64,000 bases of DNA from Vicinamibacterales bacterium (lineage in GTDB: Bacteria > Acidobacteriota > Vicinamibacteria > Vicinamibacterales > 2-12-FULL-66-21): assembly GCA_035699745.1 (NCBI GenBank), contig DASSPH010000047.1:1-64000 (forward strand). Direction: 5' to 3'. The notes beneath the pieces were generated by a model. It made no database searches. It was not told the DNA's origin and worked only from the letters and a program-made list of their open reading frames with translations. The first letter of the stretch is position 1. Each line of letters starts with the position of its first letter. Of the stretch, positions 1 through 10,359 are shown in pieces. Made by a program: the position numbers and the translations under genes.

Positions 1-27
1 CGGAACAAAACTCATCTCTCTGTTCCG
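1..27. other. Short inverted repeat at window edge
   Basis: CGGAACA at 1-7 is the exact reverse complement of TGTTCCG at 21-27, giving a 7-bp stem with a 13-nt loop. A second palindrome, GCCCTTAAGGGC, lies near 54-65. Either could belong to a gene to the left of the window; no function can be assigned. Confidence 0.3.
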
Positions 28-87
28 AGTAACTCGATATGCTAGACATGCTGCGCCCTTAAGGGCGGTTAGTCAAGTATATTGTTA

Positions 88-335
88 CCGCCGGTAGCCA
101 GTAGCCGGTAGGCCGGTAGCCGGTAGCCAGTAGCCGGTAGCCGGTTGCCGGTTGCCGGTAGCCAGTAGGCAGTAGTCAGTAGCCGGTTGCCAGGTAGCCA
201 GTAGCCAGTAGTCAGTAGCCGGTAGCCGGTAGCCGGTAGCCGGTAACTGGTAACCGGTAACTGGTAACTGGTAACTGGTAACTGGTAACTGGTAACTGGT
301 AACTGGTCACCGGTCACCGGTCACCGGTCACCGGT
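88..335. repeat. Intergenic heptanucleotide tandem array
   Basis: About 250 bp of tandem 7-mers. Variants of CCGGTAG/CCAGTAG occupy the left part, a run of CTGGTAA copies the middle (about 243-306), and GTCACCG copies the right end. The period stays 7 while the unit drifts, which resembles the short tandemly repeated repetitive (STRR) heptamers known from cyanobacterial genomes. The complementary strand stays open and reads as a repetitive peptide containing QLPVTSY, which I treat as a by-product. This array fills the 375 bases before the first gene. Confidence 0.9.
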
Positions 336-375
336 TCTGAGCCTCCCGCGGGGGGGTTTACGCCTTTCCTGCGGG

Positions 376-951
376 ATGCTCTCTGCGCCGCAACTGCTGG
401 TCGCTTTTCGCGCTGCCTGCGCGCCGGCGCTGTTCGTGCTCGCGTGCTTCCGCTTTTCCGGAGGGGTGCTGGCGGCGATCGTCGTCGCCGCCGTGATCTC
501 CGACGTCCTCGACGGGATGGTGGCTCGCCGGACCGGAACGGCCACGGACGCGCTGCGCCACGCCGACACCATCGTCGATACCATCTTCTTCGTCGGCGCC
601 GCCATCGCGCTCAGGGTCGCGGTGCCTCACGCCTACGAAGGATTGTGGCTGCCGCTCGTGGCCCTGATCGTCGTGCACGTCTCGCGATCCACCTACGAGC
701 TGACGAAATACGGCCGCCTGGCGGCGTATCACATGTGGTCGTCGAAGGCGCTCGGTCTTCTCCTCGTGGCGGCGCTGGCCACGGCGTTTCTCACGGGCCG
801 CCCGACGCCGCTGCTCGGCGCCGGCCTCTGGTTCGGCGTGATCAACGAGCTGGAAGGGTTCCTCGCCTCAGTGCTGTTGCCGGTGTGGCGCTGCGACGTG
901 CCGACGATCTTCCACGCGCGGGTGATTCACGCCAGTTCGACGCGCGAGTAG
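376..951 (+). CDS. CDP-alcohol phosphatidyltransferase-like membrane protein
   Basis: 191 residues with about five to six hydrophobic segments. The CDP-alcohol phosphotransferase signature is visible: D43, D46, G47, A50, R51, D64 and D68 have the right spacing, but the conserved glycine four residues before D64 is Leu60. The family exchanges CMP of a CDP-activated lipid or alcohol for another alcohol in the inner membrane; the substrate cannot be told here. The start is the ATG at 376. The 3' end overlaps the convergent phosphoesterase gene by 25 bp. The Gly-to-Leu change leaves activity uncertain. Confidence 0.72.
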   Translation: MLSAPQLLVAFRAACAPALFVLACFRFSGGVLAAIVVAAVISDVLDGMVARRTGTATDALRHADTIVDTIFFVGAAIALRVAVPHAYEGLWLPLVALIVVHVSRSTYELTKYGRLAAYHMWSSKALGLLLVAALATAFLTGRPTPLLGAGLWFGVINELEGFLASVLLPVWRCDVPTIFHARVIHASSTRE

Positions 952-1673
952 GCCGCCAGGATCGCCGCGGCCGATGGTGTGGACAGCACGTTTGCCGCGG
1001 CAAACTGCTCCGCCTGGGGATAGCTCGTGCCGCGGATGCGCTCCGCGGCGCGCGCCAGATCGTACGTGGTACGTTTCAGCTCCACCCCGCGATCCAGCAG
1101 CAGCCAGTACGCGCCGGGCTCACCGAACGGCATGCCGACGCTGCCGGCGTTCACCACCCTCGTCGTGCCGATCGTCCGATCGAATTGCATGTGGGTGTGA
1201 CCGCACACGACCAGCGGCGCGCCTGCCGGATCGAACAGGAACCTCAGCCGCTCAGCGGGCGTCTCGGAGGTGAAGATGTCGGTGTCGTTCCGCGGCGTGG
1301 CGTGGCAGAACAGCACGTCGCCGATACCGTCGGCGTTCAGGCGCAGCGTGGACGGCCAGGACGCCAGACTGTCGGCGTGCCGCGGCGACAACACCTGCGC
1401 GGTCCACCGCAGCGGTTCGCGGAACTGGGCCGGAACCGCGTCGCTTTCCCGCCCGCGCATCCGCTCCAGCACCTCACGATCGCCGTTGCCGTGGATGCAC
1501 TGAACCGGAATGTCGAGCGTCAGCAGCCGATCGAGGCACTCCCCCGGCATCGGCCCGGGAAGCACGTCTCCGCCGACGACGACCCGGTCGACGCCGGTGC
1601 CGCGGACCTCTTCGAGCACCGCCTCGAGCGCAGGCAGGTTGCCGTGGATGTCGTAGAGGGCGGCGATTTTCAG
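927..1673 (-). CDS. Metallophosphoesterase, YfcE/MJ0936-like
   Basis: About 248 residues of the calcineurin-like phosphoesterase fold. Metal-binding motifs run in order: DIHGN near the N-terminus, GGDVLPGP, GNGDRE and, near the C-terminus, CGHTHMQF followed by NAGSVG. The family hydrolyses phosphomonoesters or diesters in the cytosol using two metal ions. The protein must begin at about LKIAALYDIHG, where no ATG, GTG or TTG is available. The likely start is a CTG whose last bases overlap the TGA stop of the upstream DUF3500 gene (sequence CTGA), so translation is probably coupled. Substrate unknown. Confidence 0.8.
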   Translation of the reverse strand: MKIAALYDIHGNLPALEAVLEEVRGTGVDRVVVGGDVLPGPMPGECLDRLLTLDIPVQCIHGNGDREVLERMRGRESDAVPAQFREPLRWTAQVLSPRHADSLASWPSTLRLNADGIGDVLFCHATPRNDTDIFTSETPAERLRFLFDPAGAPLVVCGHTHMQFDRTIGTTRVVNAGSVGMPFGEPGAYWLLLDRGVELKRTTYDLARAAERIRGTSYPQAEQFAAANVLSTPSAAAILAAYSRVELA

Positions 1674-2704
1674 TGCGGCAGCGCTTTCACGTGTTCGCGC
1701 AGCAGATCGCGGCCGAAGTCGCCGTTGAAGTCGCGCCACACGGAATGAATGTGGTTGCCATCGTTCTGCGTGTTGTCGTACTCGATCAGGAACGTGGGTC
1801 CCTGCACGCGGTAATAGTGCTTCTGGCCGCGTTCGGTGCTGCCGGCCCAGGCGAACGCGATGGTGTCGAGCCCGGCCTTCTTGAGCCGCGCCATCCGCTC
1901 GGCGGCGACGTCGGGCGCCATCTTGCCGACGTAGACGTCGATCAACTTCGTCAGCGCTTCGCGCTGCGTCTTGTTCATCGCCGACATCTTCAGCCCCTCG
2001 GGCGTCAGCGGGTCGACCGACGGCTTCACCATGGTGAGGATGTCGGTCGGCGCGTTCGGCTGGACGACCGCCGTCGAGCGCTGAGTCGCGTCGAGTTGAT
2101 CGAGCAGCGCACGCGCGGCGTCCTCCTCGTCGCCGAGGACGCGCAGACCTTTCTGCGGCCCCTGGCGCACTTCGGCGGGGTTCGAGCCGAAGAACGCCGG
2201 CGAACTGGCCGTCATGCTGCCGCCGACGACGTCGAAGCGGACCGACAGATGGTGCCCCTCGAGCCGCCATCCCCACGCCTGCTTGTCGCCCGGGGTGCCG
2301 AACACCGTCACCCAGTACATCTCGTGGTCGCGCGGGAAGCGCCGCTGCGGTCCTTCGATCTCGACCAGCACTTTCTCGAGCGCCATGATCGCGGTCGCGG
2401 TCAGGTAGCCGCGGGCGCTCAGCCCGGTCTTGATCAGCGCGTGCGCCAGCCCCCGCTGCGGCTCGCTCATCTCCTTGAAGTTGACCCCCTTGCGGGGGAA
2501 CTGCTCGTTCGGGACGAAGTGCCAGTGCAGGCGCTCCTCCGAATCGAAAGCGAAGGCGGCCCGCTCGCGCTGCTCGGCGCTGAGCGCGTCGAGCCACTTC
2601 TGCGCCGCCGAAGACATGGCCCCCGCCGAGCGCGAGGACGCCAGCGTGGCGCCGCCGATGCTCGCGAGGATGACGACTGCTGCCGCGACGATCAGCTTCT
2701 TCAT
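1670..2704 (-). CDS. DUF3500 family protein (copy 1)
   Basis: 344 residues with an N-terminal hydrophobic signal or anchor (residues about 4-22), then a DUF3500 domain recognisable from the segments GLSARGY, VFGTP..WGW..EGHH, and the C-terminal YYRVQGPTFLIEYD and HIHSVWRD. The family's function is unknown; its conserved His and Asp residues would suit a metal-dependent role, but that is inference. It is translationally coupled on both sides: the ATGA overlap at 2701-2704 with the upstream methyltransferase and the overlap with the downstream phosphoesterase. A second copy lies at 29828-31039. Confidence 0.8.
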   Translation of the reverse strand: MKKLIVAAAVVILASIGGATLASSRSAGAMSSAAQKWLDALSAEQRERAAFAFDSEERLHWHFVPNEQFPRKGVNFKEMSEPQRGLAHALIKTGLSARGYLTATAIMALEKVLVEIEGPQRRFPRDHEMYWVTVFGTPGDKQAWGWRLEGHHLSVRFDVVGGSMTASSPAFFGSNPAEVRQGPQKGLRVLGDEEDAARALLDQLDATQRSTAVVQPNAPTDILTMVKPSVDPLTPEGLKMSAMNKTQREALTKLIDVYVGKMAPDVAAERMARLKKAGLDTIAFAWAGSTERGQKHYYRVQGPTFLIEYDNTQNDGNHIHSVWRDFNGDFGRDLLREHVKALPH

Positions 2705-3468
2705 GGCGCGAATCCTATCAGATAGGTCAGCCTGCCGTTGCCTTTTGCGAACGGGACCTGCCCCGCCTCCCAGCGCATCGGCGCCGAGCCCTCGCACAAT
2801 GCCTGAAGCTCGGCCACGGTGTAGGCCCGCAACTGCGACACGACGCCGTCCCACAACACCGTGAAGGGCACGAGCGGGAGGATGTACGTCCAGAAGAACC
2901 GCGGCCACGTGAACGGCCGCATGAACGGGGTCGCCAGCAGCACGAAGATCGGCGACAGCAGCACGGGCAGGGAGCGCAGCGAACGCTCCGAAATCTCCAT
3001 GATCGCAATCGGCTGCCGCGCGGCGGCGGCGGCATGCAGCACGTCGCGGGCGTCGGCGGGGCGCAGGTGATGAAAGGCGTTGAACATCGTGCGCAGGCCG
3101 CCGAGGTGCGGCGGCACGCGCCGTGCGTCGACCGGGGTGCGCTCGTACGACACCAGCCCGCCCGACGCCGCCGCGATCTTCTCGAACGCCGCGAGGTTCG
3201 GGTAGAGATCGGTGAGCGTGGCGTGGACCTTCCGCCCGTTCGCGGCGAGAGCGGTGACGACGCCGAGCAGCGGTCCCGACCCGCCCGAGCACAGATCGAC
3301 GATCTCGCTCGTGCGCCCCCCGTCGAGCGCACGGCGCACCAGCGGCGTCATCGCCCGATCCAGCCGGAAGCGCTCCTGGATGAACTGCAGGTAATCGGTG
3401 GCCAGATCGCGAACGATCGCGGGAAACCACGGCTGGTCCTCGAGCTCCAGCAGGTGCAGCCGCCGCAT
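2701..3468 (-). CDS. Predicted class I SAM-dependent methyltransferase
   Basis: 255 residues. The SAM-binding loop is seen as VDLCSGGSGPLLG (about residues 57-69), followed by an acidic residue in LTDLYPN and a later FNAFHHL segment, as in Rossmann-like methyltransferases. A hydrophobic stretch at about residues 160-200 suggests membrane association. The substrate is not evident. The ATG at 3468 is one base from the stop of the lactate permease gene and the stop overlaps the DUF3500 start, so the four leftward genes probably form one operon. Confidence 0.6.
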   Translation of the reverse strand: MRRLHLLELEDQPWFPAIVRDLATDYLQFIQERFRLDRAMTPLVRRALDGGRTSEIVDLCSGGSGPLLGVVTALAANGRKVHATLTDLYPNLAAFEKIAAASGGLVSYERTPVDARRVPPHLGGLRTMFNAFHHLRPADARDVLHAAAAARQPIAIMEISERSLRSLPVLLSPIFVLLATPFMRPFTWPRFFWTYILPLVPFTVLWDGVVSQLRAYTVAELQALCEGSAPMRWEAGQVPFAKGNGRLTYLIGFAP

Positions 3469-3469
3469 C

Positions 3470-5146
<1,677 letters not shown>

Positions 5147-5154
5147 CGCGCACC

Positions 5155-5160
5155 ATGATA
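5155..5160 (-). promoter_or_regulatory. Candidate -10 box for leaderless lldP mRNA
   Basis: TATCAT on the minus strand ends 8 nt before the TTG start at 5146. No Shine-Dalgarno sequence fits, so transcription would start at or near the start codon. Confidence 0.45.
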
Positions 5161-5161
5161 T

Positions 5162-5203
5162 GCGGAAGGCGGTAAGCGGTGAGCGGCAGGCGGTGCGCGG
5201 CAA
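5162..5203. repeat. Heptanucleotide array between lldP and lldD
   Basis: Six consecutive 7-mers of the form GCGGNNN (GCGGAAG, GCGGTAA, GCGGTGA, GCGGCAG, GCGGTGC, GCGGCAA) fill the divergent promoter region. The same period of 7 occurs at 88-335 and in part at 32093-32177. Confidence 0.8.
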
Positions 5204-5218
5204 GCCGCCGACAGCGGT

Positions 5219-5224
5219 TAGAAT
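5219..5224 (+). promoter_or_regulatory. Candidate -10 box for leaderless lldD mRNA
   Basis: TAGAAT lies 8 nt before the GTG at 5233, with no Shine-Dalgarno motif between. This supports the chosen start. Confidence 0.45.
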
Positions 5225-5232
5225 CGGACCTC

Positions 5233-6387
5233 GTGGCGCGACAATTCGTGAACGTCGAGGATCTCCGTCAGGCGGCCAGGCGGCGGCTGCCGCGATCGGT
5301 GTTCGATTACATCGACGGCGGCGCGGACGGCGAGGTGACACTGCGCGAGAACGTGCGCGCGTTCGAGGACATCGCCTTCCGGCCGCGCTGTGCGGTGGAG
5401 ACGCCGCCGCCCGATCTGAAGACCACCGTCCTCGGCCTGCCGATCTCGATGCCGATCATTCTCGCGCCGGTCGGCAGCAGCCGCATGTTCTGGCCGCGCG
5501 GTGAAGAAGTCGCCGCCGCCGTCGCCGGCGCCGCCGGGACGATCTATTGCCTGTCCACCCTCTCGGGCTGCCGGCTCGAGGACGTGAAGAAATCGACGCC
5601 GGGCCCGGCCTGGTACCAGTTATACCTGTGCGGCGGACGCGAGGTGGCCTCCGCGACGGTGCAGCGCGCGCGTGACGTCGGCTATGCCGCGCTGATCCTC
5701 ACCATCGACACCGCGGTCGCCGGAATGCGCGAGCGCGACCTGCGCAACGGCGCCAAGGAGCTGCTGACGCGCCGCGTCGGTCCGATGCTGCCGTACGTGG
5801 GCCAGTTCCTCAGCCGCCCCGGGTGGCTGCTGCAGTTCTTCCGCGACGGCGGCCTGATGAAGTTCCCCAACGTGATGCTCGCCGACGGCCCGATGCCGTA
5901 CGCCGACGTCGGCCTCGCGCTCGAGCAGTCCACGGTCACCTGGAGCGACCTGGCCTGGATCCGCGAGATCTGGAAAGGGCCGATCGTGATCAAGGGCGTG
6001 CACACCGGCGATGATGCGCGGCGCGCCGTCGACGAAGGAGCGGCGGCGGTGGTGGTCTCCAATCACGGCGGCCGCCAGCTCGATGGCGTGCGCGCGACGA
6101 TCCAGGTCCTGCCGGAAGTGATCGACGCGGTCGGCGGGCGGACCGAGGTGCTGCTCGACAGCGGCATTCGCCGCGGCGGAGACGTGGCCAAGGCGCTGTG
6201 CCTGGGCGCGCGCGCCGTCCTCGTCGGCCGCGCGTACGCCTACGGACTCGGCGCCGCAGGCGCGCCCGGCGTGAGCCGCGCGCTCGAGATCCTCCGCGCC
6301 GATCTGACCCGGACGATGAAGCTGCTCGGCGTCCGGTCGGTCGCGGAGCTGAATCACTCGCTCGTCGAGGTCAGCTGCCGGCGCTGA
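5233..6387 (+). CDS. lldD: FMN-dependent alpha-hydroxy acid (L-lactate) dehydrogenase
   Basis: 384 residues, the normal length for this TIM-barrel flavoenzyme family. Visible motifs are FDYIDGGADGE near the N-terminus, APVGSSRMFWPRGE, PAWYQLY, LTIDTAVAGMRERDLRN, the active-site segment SNHGGRQLDG with the catalytic base His278, and the phosphate-binding DSGIRRGGDVAKAL and GRAYAYGLG. It oxidises a 2-hydroxy acid, probably L-lactate to pyruvate, passing electrons to the respiratory chain or oxygen. The GTG at 5233 is chosen because the conserved region begins at once and a TAGAAT box precedes it. Glycolate or mandelate are alternative substrates. Confidence 0.88.
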   Translation: MARQFVNVEDLRQAARRRLPRSVFDYIDGGADGEVTLRENVRAFEDIAFRPRCAVETPPPDLKTTVLGLPISMPIILAPVGSSRMFWPRGEEVAAAVAGAAGTIYCLSTLSGCRLEDVKKSTPGPAWYQLYLCGGREVASATVQRARDVGYAALILTIDTAVAGMRERDLRNGAKELLTRRVGPMLPYVGQFLSRPGWLLQFFRDGGLMKFPNVMLADGPMPYADVGLALEQSTVTWSDLAWIREIWKGPIVIKGVHTGDDARRAVDEGAAAVVVSNHGGRQLDGVRATIQVLPEVIDAVGGRTEVLLDSGIRRGGDVAKALCLGARAVLVGRAYAYGLGAAGAPGVSRALEILRADLTRTMKLLGVRSVAELNHSLVEVSCRR

Positions 6388-6435
6388 ACGCCTCCACGGT
6401 TGCGCGGTGGTCCGGCAGGGCGCTTTCCCCGTCCG

Positions 6436-7092
6436 TCATGGTCCGCTCACCGCCGTTCGGTGCCGATCCGCCCACCAGCTCCACGCCGTGAACAGCACGC
6501 CCCCCGCGATCGCCACAGCGGTGAGCGCGCCGACCGACGGCGGCGCCGACGACGAGAGCGCGTCGCCCGCGAAGATCAGCAGCAGCGTCGCGGCGAGAAT
6601 CGCAAATCCCCATCGGCCCACCGCGTCGCGCGCGCGCGTGCCACGGACGTACATCCAGACGCCGACGGCGTAGAGTCCCAGCTCGACGGCGATCGTGGCC
6701 GGGATGGAGTTCCACAACCCGAGGCCGATCCTGGGCCCGCCTGGATACAGCGGGAGATCCGGCCGGTGCATGAGCGCATCCAGGAACCAGTGACTGACCA
6801 CCACCAGCGCGACGAGCGCCATCGCGCGCCGATCGCGGCGGACGAACAGCCAGCCCGCGGCAACACCCCACACCGGCAGGAGCAGCAGCGAATGTGAATA
6901 CGGGTAGCTGGCGAAGTCGAGCGGCGTGAATGCGGTGTTGCCGGGATCGATGCGCACCTGCTCGGCGCCGAGGGCGAGCAGGAACGGCCACAGGATGTCG
7001 GCGAGCTGCGCCGCGCCGAACAGGACGCCGAGAGACACGCCGGGAGCGGCGCGCTTCGCGGCGAGGCCGACGGCGTAGTGTCCGAGGAACAC
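6436..7092 (-). CDS. YdjM-like membrane-bound metal-dependent hydrolase family protein
   Basis: 218 residues with about six membrane helices. Conserved polar residues of the YdjM/DUF457 family are visible: H5 in LGHYAVGL, the Asp/Trp segment LADILWPF, YSHSLL, and SHWFLDALMHRPD. These histidines and aspartates are thought to bind metal, but the reaction is not established. It starts at a GTG (7092) with TATCAT six bases upstream. It is convergent with the lactate dehydrogenase and divergent from the kinase gene. Confidence 0.75.
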   Translation of the reverse strand: MFLGHYAVGLAAKRAAPGVSLGVLFGAAQLADILWPFLLALGAEQVRIDPGNTAFTPLDFASYPYSHSLLLLPVWGVAAGWLFVRRDRRAMALVALVVVSHWFLDALMHRPDLPLYPGGPRIGLGLWNSIPATIAVELGLYAVGVWMYVRGTRARDAVGRWGFAILAATLLLIFAGDALSSSAPPSVGALTAVAIAGGVLFTAWSWWADRHRTAVSGP

Positions 7093-7098
7093 GCCGCG

Positions 7099-7104
7099 AT
7101 GATA
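7099..7104 (-). promoter_or_regulatory. Candidate -10 box for leaderless YdjM-like gene
   Basis: TATCAT on the minus strand lies 6 nt before the GTG at 7092; no Shine-Dalgarno sequence is present. Confidence 0.45.
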
Positions 7105-7115
7105 CCGGATGTGGC

Positions 7116-7144
7116 TTGTGTTCCCATCGCCGCCACCGGATAAT
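7116..7144 (+). promoter_or_regulatory. Sigma70-like promoter of the Ser/Thr kinase gene
   Basis: TTGTGT at 7116-7121 and GATAAT at 7139-7144 are separated by 17 bp, close to the sigma70 consensus. The predicted transcription start is about 10 nt before the ATG at 7161. Confidence 0.5.
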
Positions 7145-7160
7145 TAGTCTGAAGCTCCCC

Positions 7161-10100
7161 ATGCAATGTACTGCCTGCGGCGCCACGAGCGGCCCGAGTG
7201 CGACCGCGTGCGCCAGGTGCGGCATACCGTTCGATCCGGGCGCGACGGGTGTCGCGGCGATCTCTCCCCGTGGTGTCGCCGACGCCGACGCCACGCGCCT
7301 GATCGATTCGGACGCGACGCGGCTTGGTTCGCTGCCGGCGATGCCCGGCACGGCAACGCTCGGCGCGATTCCCTCCGCGGACGACCTCACGATCGCGCAT
7401 ACGCCGACGAGGGGGAGCACTCGGATCGATGCCGACGTGACCATGGCGCATACGCCGGGCGGGGCGCCGGCGTCCGCGACGGGCCCGCTGGCGGTCGGCG
7501 CCGCGTTCGGCGGCCGGTATCACATCATCAGGATGCTCGGCATGGGCGGCATGGGCGCCGTCTACCAGGCGTGGGACGCGGAGCTCGAGGTCGCGCTCGC
7601 GCTCAAGGTCGTGCGGCCCGCCGCCGCCGACGATCCCGAGGCGGCGGCCGAGATCGAACGCCGCTTCAAGCAGGAACTGCTCCTCGCCCGGCTGGTGACG
7701 CATCCCAACGTCGTGCGCATCCACGATCTGGGCGAGGTCGACGGCATCAAGTACATCACGATGCCGTACATCCACGGCACCGACCTGGCCGGCATCCTCG
7801 CTGAAAAAGGAAAGCTGCCGGTTCGCGAGAGCCTGCTCATCGCGCGGCAGATTGCGGCCGGCCTCCGCGCCGCGCACGAAGCCGGCGTCGTCCATCGCGA
7901 TCTGAAGCCGGCCAACATCATGATCGACGCCGAGGGCCACGCGTTGATCACCGACTTCGGCATCGCGCGCACCAGTACCGGGGCCGGCGGGCCGTCCGGC
8001 CCGGTCCGTCCGGCCGGCCTGCCCGGACGGTTGACCGACGGCCACACCGTCGCGGGCACCATCGTCGGATCGATCGAGTACATGGCGCCGGAGCAGGCGC
8101 GCGGCGAGGCGGTCGACCAGCGGGCGGACGTGTACGCCTGGGGGCTGATGCTCTATCGCATGCTCGTCGGCAGGCAGGCCGCGGCGACCGGCGCCGAGAT
8201 GCTGGCCAGCCTGCGGGCGCGGATGGAGGCCGAGCCGGCCAAGCTGCGCACGATCGACCGGACGATTCCCGAGGCGGTCGAAGCGCTGGTGTCGAAGTGC
8301 CTGCAGCCGGACCCGGCGGCCCGATTCGCCACGTCCGCCGATCTCGTGACGGCGCTGAACCGTCTCGACGAGAACGGCGTCCCGATCCCGCTGCCGGTAC
8401 AGTTGCTGAAATCGGCGCGGTTCTGGGCCGCGGCCGCCATCGCCGCGATCGCGATCGTCACGACCACCTGGGTGATCGCCGATCGGCCCGAGCCGCCGAC
8501 GCCCGATCCGATCGCCGTCCTGGTGGCGAACTTCACCAACAAGACCGGCGAGCCGGTGTTCGACGGCTTGATCGAGCCGGCCGTCACGGTCGGCATCGAA
8601 GGCGCCTCCTTCATCACGGCGTATCCCCGCCCGGCCGCGGAGCGCGTCGGACGCCGGATCAACGCCGGCACGCGGCTCGACGAATCGACGTCGCGCCTGG
8701 TCGCGATCAGCGAAGGCATCAAGGTCGTCCTGCTCGGATCGGTCGAGAAGCGCGGATCCGGCTACACCTTGTCGATGCAGGGGGTGGATCCGACGTCCCG
8801 GAAGGTGCTCTTCACCAGCAAGGCCGACGCGCGGGACCGCGACGCGGTGTTGAAGGCGAGCGGCACGCTGGCCGCGCGCGTCCGCGAAGCGCTCGGCGAC
8901 ACGCGGACGGCGGATCCGCGAGAGACGTTGTCCACCGCCTCGCTCGATGCGGTCAGCGCCTACACGCGCGCGCAGGAGCTGTCGAGCGCCGGCAAGGATC
9001 AGGAAGCGATCGAGTTCTTCCGGAAGGCCACCAGCATCGATCCCTCCTTCGGACGCGCCTACGGCGGCATGGCGATGAGCGCGACGCGGCTCGGGCGCAA
9101 GGACGAGGCGGCCAAGCTGTGGCAGGAAGCCCTGAAGCACGTCAGCGTGATGTCGGAGCGCGAGCAGTACCGCCTGCTCGGCGCCTACTACATGCTCGTG
9201 ACCCGCAACATCGAGACCGCGCGCGACACCTACGAAAAGCTGGTGAAGCAATACCCCGCCGACGGCGCCGGCCACAACAATCTCGCCGTCTCCTACTTCG
9301 CCGCCCGGCAGTTCGACAAGGCGATGAACGAAGGCCGGCTCGCGCGGAAGATCTACCCGACCAACGCGCTGTACCGCTCCAATTACGCGCTCTACTCGAT
9401 GTACGCCGGCAACTTCGCCGCGGCAGCCGAGGAAGCGTCGGGGCTGATCGCCGACGGGCTGGCGAGCTACGACACGTACCTGCCCCTCGCCATCAGCGCA
9501 ATCGCGAACGGTCAGCCGGATGCCGCGCGTGACGCCTATCAGCGGATGGCTGCCGCCGACGCGACGGGGGCGTCGCTCGCCGCGACCGGGCTCGCCGATC
9601 TGGCGCTCGCGGAAGGGCGCGCCGCCGACGCGATCGCGATCCTGCAGGCCGGGATCAAAGCCGATCAGGCGCAGCAGAATCTGGCCGGCATCACCGCCAA
9701 GGAGACCGCGCTGGCCGACGCCTACGGCATGCAGGGGAACATCAAGGCCGCCGTCGCCGCGTCAGGCCGCGCGCTCAAGCTCGATCGCACCGAAATTCAG
9801 GTGCTGCCCGCCGTGCGCTGGCTGATTGCCGCCAACCAGCTCAACGAGGCGGAGCGGCTCGGGGCGGCGCTCGAACAGAACCTGGAACCACGCGTCCGCG
9901 CCTACGGGCGCATCGTCGCGGCGCAGGTCGCGCTGGCGCGCGGCAAGCGGGTCGAGGCCGTCGATGCGATGCGCGAGGCGCTGAAGCTCGCGGATCTCTG
10001 GCTGGTGCGGTTTCATCTCGGCCAGGCCTACCTGGCGGCCGGAGCCCCGGCCGAAGCGTTCTCCGAATTCGAGACGTGCATCAAGCGCCGCGGCGAGGGC

Positions 10101-10298
10101 TACGCGGTCTTTCTCGACGACGTCCCGACGGCGCGCGCCGTGGCTCCGGTGAACTACTGGATGGGACGGGCGCGCGAGGGGATGGGGCTGACCGCGCAGG
10201 CGCTCACCGAGTACCGCGCCTACGTGGCGGGCCGCGCCAAGGATTCTCCCGAACCGCTGCTGAAGGACGCCATCGCCAGGATGGCGAAGCTCGAGTAG
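7161..10298 (+). CDS. Transmembrane Ser/Thr protein kinase with zinc ribbon and TPR domain
   Basis: 1045 residues. Residues 1-25 hold a CxxC...CxxC zinc ribbon (CTACG, CARCG). A Thr-rich linker follows with repeated DATRL and AHTP motifs. The kinase domain (about 115-400) has the glycine loop LGMGGMGAVY, Lys in ALKVV, HRDLKPANIM, DFGIAR and APEQARG, so it should be active. A single membrane helix at about 416-438 separates it from a large C-terminal region rich in TPR-like helical repeats. Such proteins sense a signal or scaffold partners through the TPR part and phosphorylate cytosolic targets. It is transcribed alone, with its own promoter. Confidence 0.9.
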   Translation: MQCTACGATSGPSATACARCGIPFDPGATGVAAISPRGVADADATRLIDSDATRLGSLPAMPGTATLGAIPSADDLTIAHTPTRGSTRIDADVTMAHTPGGAPASATGPLAVGAAFGGRYHIIRMLGMGGMGAVYQAWDAELEVALALKVVRPAAADDPEAAAEIERRFKQELLLARLVTHPNVVRIHDLGEVDGIKYITMPYIHGTDLAGILAEKGKLPVRESLLIARQIAAGLRAAHEAGVVHRDLKPANIMIDAEGHALITDFGIARTSTGAGGPSGPVRPAGLPGRLTDGHTVAGTIVGSIEYMAPEQARGEAVDQRADVYAWGLMLYRMLVGRQAAATGAEMLASLRARMEAEPAKLRTIDRTIPEAVEALVSKCLQPDPAARFATSADLVTALNRLDENGVPIPLPVQLLKSARFWAAAAIAAIAIVTTTWVIADRPEPPTPDPIAVLVANFTNKTGEPVFDGLIEPAVTVGIEGASFITAYPRPAAERVGRRINAGTRLDESTSRLVAISEGIKVVLLGSVEKRGSGYTLSMQGVDPTSRKVLFTSKADARDRDAVLKASGTLAARVREALGDTRTADPRETLSTASLDAVSAYTRAQELSSAGKDQEAIEFFRKATSIDPSFGRAYGGMAMSATRLGRKDEAAKLWQEALKHVSVMSEREQYRLLGAYYMLVTRNIETARDTYEKLVKQYPADGAGHNNLAVSYFAARQFDKAMNEGRLARKIYPTNALYRSNYALYSMYAGNFAAAAEEASGLIADGLASYDTYLPLAISAIANGQPDAARDAYQRMAAADATGASLAATGLADLALAEGRAADAIAILQAGIKADQAQQNLAGITAKETALADAYGMQGNIKAAVAASGRALKLDRTEIQVLPAVRWLIAANQLNEAERLGAALEQNLEPRVRAYGRIVAAQVALARGKRVEAVDAMREALKLADLWLVRFHLGQAYLAAGAPAEAFSEFETCIKRRGEGYAVFLDDVPTARAVAPVNYWMGRAREGMGLTAQALTEYRAYVAGRAKDSPEPLLKDAIARMAKLE

Positions 10299-10301
10299 CT
10301 C

Positions 10302-10356
10302 GCGCCGGCCGGTGACCGATGGCCGCTGACGCGGTCCATCGGCCATCGGCCGGCGC
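10302..10356. terminator. Long hairpin between convergent genes
   Basis: The arm at 10302-10322 pairs with 10336-10356 over 21 positions, with two G-U-compatible mismatches. An inner CCGC/GCGG pair (10323-10326 with 10331-10334) extends the stem. It fills the gap between the kinase gene and the convergent HYR protein gene. There is no U tract, so it is a candidate bidirectional terminator or mRNA-end stabiliser rather than a classical intrinsic terminator. Confidence 0.5.
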
Positions 10357-10359
10357 TCG

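Noticed and set aside
69-317. Open frame on the minus strand reading as a repetitive peptide with QLPVTSY
   Set aside because: It is a direct translation of a 7-bp tandem array, has no ribosome-binding site and its sequence follows the DNA repeat, so it is not a gene.
6576-9275. 899-codon minus-strand frame opposite the kinase gene
   Set aside because: Antisense shadow of the kinase, with His/Arg/Asp-rich composition.
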